Shown: positions 7,256 to 9,041 of the stretch, piece after piece
Layout: the number at the start of each line of letters is the position of its first letter
Position numbering within the stretch: the stretch's first letter is position 1
From: Candidatus Gastranaerophilales bacterium
GTDB lineage: Bacteria; Cyanobacteriota; Vampirovibrionia; Gastranaerophilales; Gastranaerophilaceae
DNA length: 9,041 bases
Direction of reading: 5' to 3'
Assembly: GCA_947625445.1 (NCBI GenBank)
Contig: CANQOM010000057.1
Span: 1-9,041 of the forward strand
Position numbers and translations under genes: made by a program
Notes under the pieces: generated by a model
The model's input: only the letters and a program-made list of their open reading frames with translations
Databases searched by the model: none
Told to the model about the DNA's origin: nothing

Positions 7256-8869
7256 CTAATCTTCCTCAACTCCTATTTCAACAGAATCAAAGTATTTCAT
7301 TACATTTTTTAAAGTTAAAATTCTTTCTTGAGATGTATTATAAGGATTTCTTAATAAAAACATTTGTTCTCCATTTATTTTTACAGGCTGAAGTGAATAG
7401 GAATGATATTCTTCAATATTATTTTTTTTATCATATTCCCCATATTTAGCAACACAGAATACAGTATTTTCTAATGTTTTATCATCTGCCATTATTTTTT
7501 TTATTTCATCTATATCATCTGATATTTCCAAATAATTTTCATCCAAATTAAAATCCGAAAATACTTCATAAGCATTTCCTCCATTTATATAATAAATGTC
7601 TTCAAATGGCGTTTTATCTTTTATCCCCATTAAAAAAGCTACTATGTGATATGGTAAAATATCTTTTGCCATTATTTCATCTTTCCCGCTGCGTTTAAAA
7701 TAATCCTGATACCTTTTATCCATTGCTTTTAGGATTCTATTTGTTTCTTTATCAATTTCATTATCTTTTTTATGTTTATTTTTTTTAGAATACAAAAATC
7801 CGACATCATTTAAATAAATAGGTTTTTTAGACTTATTTTTTGGATTTTTACGATAATAATCAATACATTGCAAAATATTTTCAATCTCTGCCTTTGTATA
7901 TTTCATATCATCTATTAAAATATAATCATTATTATTATCATAATTTTTTAATGCATTTGAAAATTTTTCATATTCTTCTTGAATAGCGTCATCTGCCTTT
8001 TTTATTTTTCTATACTGATAGTATTGCTCTATAAATTTAACACCCTCACAAGAAAGAGAATAAAATGAACCCTTATTATCAACACCTTCTTTTGGAATAT
8101 GATGTACATATTCTAAATCAAATACAGGTTCAATTTTAGAATCTTTTGTTTTCCCAAACCCGCCTAAAACCATAGTTAATGAACCGTCATCTTCTTCTTT
8201 GAACATTTCCAATATTTTATATCTTAAATTTGGATTTGAATATATTGAATTAATACTTGCTAAAAGAAAACAATGACCTAATTTGCCCTGACTATATATA
8301 AATCTCTCAACAGGAGGAAATAATTTCATATAATTTTCTTTTGATAAATACAATTCCTTTAAAGAATTGTCCTTCATCTTTATTCTTATATTTTTTTCAC
8401 CATTAATTACACAAACATCTCCAATTTGAAGATTATTTTTTGCCATTTTCTCTGATTTAAATTCTGGCACAAATTCATCACTTATATTTAGTGATTCAGC
8501 ATAACATTTATATAATTTATCTAAATCCTTTGCAACATTATCTGATACTTTAGAATTGGGAGGAATTTTCATAATGCATCTATATGATATTTTGCCGTCT
8601 TTTACAAGTTGCATGAGCATTTCATAGTTACTTGATTGAACATCACCTTTTGCAAGCTTATTATATAAAATTTTTGCAGTATTCTTTTGCTCTGAATCTT
8701 TACAAAAAACATCGCCTTCAAATAATTCAAGAATTTGTTTTTTTGAATATTTTTCCATATCCTTTTCGGATTTAAAAAAACCATCTCTGTTTACTGTATC
8801 CTTTTTCTTCTTCCCGAAAGAGCATAAATTGTAATTATTATATGAATTTATATTATTAAATGTAATCAT
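7256..8869 (-). CDS. Calpain-like cysteine peptidase, single unit
   Basis: This 537-residue homologue of the units in the 1280-residue protein has a short Asn-rich leader with NLCSFGKKKK (1-23), a helical stretch, the pre-catalytic block GEKNIRIKMKDNSLKE (157-172) and FPPVERFIYSQGKLGHC (Gln194, Cys200). An insert of about 280 residues contains YILIDDMKYTKAEI (316-329). EYHSYSLQP (His489) and LLRNPYNTS (Asn508) follow near the C-terminus. Gln, Cys, His and Asn appear in calpain (C2) order, and the surrounding S-N-P-x-x-R-Y-K-I-L-x-M-F after the Cys is shared by all whole units. It lacks about 100 residues of the helical N-terminal region found in units A and B. No signal peptide or membrane helix is visible. 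The ATG lies only 5 bp after the stop of the preceding homologue, implying cotranscription, and its Shine-Dalgarno sequence is poor. Substrate is unknown. Confidence 0.82.
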   Translation of the reverse strand: MITFNNINSYNNYNLCSFGKKKKDTVNRDGFFKSEKDMEKYSKKQILELFEGDVFCKDSEQKNTAKILYNKLAKGDVQSSNYEMLMQLVKDGKISYRCIMKIPPNSKVSDNVAKDLDKLYKCYAESLNISDEFVPEFKSEKMAKNNLQIGDVCVINGEKNIRIKMKDNSLKELYLSKENYMKLFPPVERFIYSQGKLGHCFLLASINSIYSNPNLRYKILEMFKEEDDGSLTMVLGGFGKTKDSKIEPVFDLEYVHHIPKEGVDNKGSFYSLSCEGVKFIEQYYQYRKIKKADDAIQEEYEKFSNALKNYDNNNDYILIDDMKYTKAEIENILQCIDYYRKNPKNKSKKPIYLNDVGFLYSKKNKHKKDNEIDKETNRILKAMDKRYQDYFKRSGKDEIMAKDILPYHIVAFLMGIKDKTPFEDIYYINGGNAYEVFSDFNLDENYLEISDDIDEIKKIMADDKTLENTVFCVAKYGEYDKKNNIEEYHSYSLQPVKINGEQMFLLRNPYNTSQERILTLKNVMKYFDSVEIGVEED

Positions 8870-8874
8870 AATAT

Positions 8875-9041
8875 TTATAACGTTCCAACTTCCAATATAT
8901 CAAATATTTCAGTAAATTCTTCATAGCTTAATACTGTATCTTGTGAAGTATTAAAAGGATTTCTAACAATAAACTTTCTTTCATTATCTATGTCTATAGG
9001 TTCCACAGAATATGAATGTCCTGAAATAATCCCATACTCCT
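8875..9041 (-). CDS. 3' end of a further calpain-like peptidase (partial)
   Basis: The last 54 codons of a gene running off the right edge are visible, ending with TAA at 8875-8877. They read EYGIISGHSYSVEP, then KFIVRNPFNTSQD and a C-terminal FDILEVGTL. This matches the end of the 537-residue neighbour (EYHSYSLQP, LLRNPYNTSQE, FDSVEIG) residue for residue at key points. The catalytic His (GHSYSV, very close to the calpain GHAYSV) and Asn (RNP) are present; the Cys half lies outside the window. It is the upstream cistron of the array, 5 bp from the next start. Confidence 0.85.
   Translation of the reverse strand, partial: EYGIISGHSYSVEPIDIDNERKFIVRNPFNTSQDTVLSYEEFTEIFDILEVGTL

Noticed and set aside
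3323..9041. The repeated GGATTTCT[AT]A motif (near 3413, 5307, 7347 and 8969) as a dispersed DNA repeat
   Set aside because: It encodes the conserved R-N-P catalytic Asn motif in each of the four units, so protein homology explains it.
1..9041. tRNA or rRNA genes, CRISPR arrays, transposases and attachment sites
   Set aside because: None was seen on either strand when reading through. The only repeats are those inside the peptidase genes and the two terminator hairpins.

Overview
The window looks like a chromosomal fragment from a low-GC relative of the cyanobacteria, most likely a gut-type Melainabacteria/Vampirovibrionia (Gastranaerophilales) genome. The strongest clue is the response regulator at 2484-3233. 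It matches cyanobacterial RpaB (Ycf27) nearly end to end, yet it sits in very AT-rich DNA beside an acyl-CoA dehydratase activase-like gene typical of anaerobes. The taxon is inferred from these genes and from the Asn-rich, 'SFK/FGK' N-termini of the large proteins. No rRNA or other direct taxonomic marker is present.

Layout. Positions 1-143 (+) are the tail of an unrecognised protein, closed by a hairpin terminator that also serves the opposite strand. Positions 2269-209 (-) hold a probable two-gene operon: an EamA-type membrane transporter, then a stand-alone DUF2229-type activase-related protein with three characteristic cysteines. A 214-bp divergent intergenic region holds a good promoter and Shine-Dalgarno sequence for rpaB (+), which ends in a strong 14-bp-stem terminator at 3251-3283. 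Everything from there to the right edge is on the minus strand and belongs to one protein family. It comprises a 3' fragment (8875-9041), a 537-residue gene (8869-7256) and a 1280-residue gene (7165-3323), spaced 5 and 90 bp apart.

The main content is this right-hand array. Each unit has the papain-fold signature of a divergent calpain-like (MEROPS C2) cysteine peptidase: a Q-G-x-x-G-x-C block, then much further on a His in an H-[ASY]-Y-[ST] block, then R-N-P with the presumed catalytic Asn. The 1280-residue protein carries two complete copies in tandem, so four catalytic units are visible (three whole, one partial), all with the expected residues wherever they can be seen. The distance from Cys to His is nearly twice that of animal calpains because of an inserted segment with its own conserved motif. 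No Sec signal peptide or membrane segment is visible in these proteins. Their N-termini share an Asn-rich leader followed by a short S-F-[KG]-[SK] motif.

How the genes work together: the transporter/activase pair and rpaB look like ordinary chromosome, while the peptidase array looks like an expanding lineage-specific accessory family. Its substrates, destination (cytosol, cell surface or host) and activation mechanism cannot be read from the sequence.
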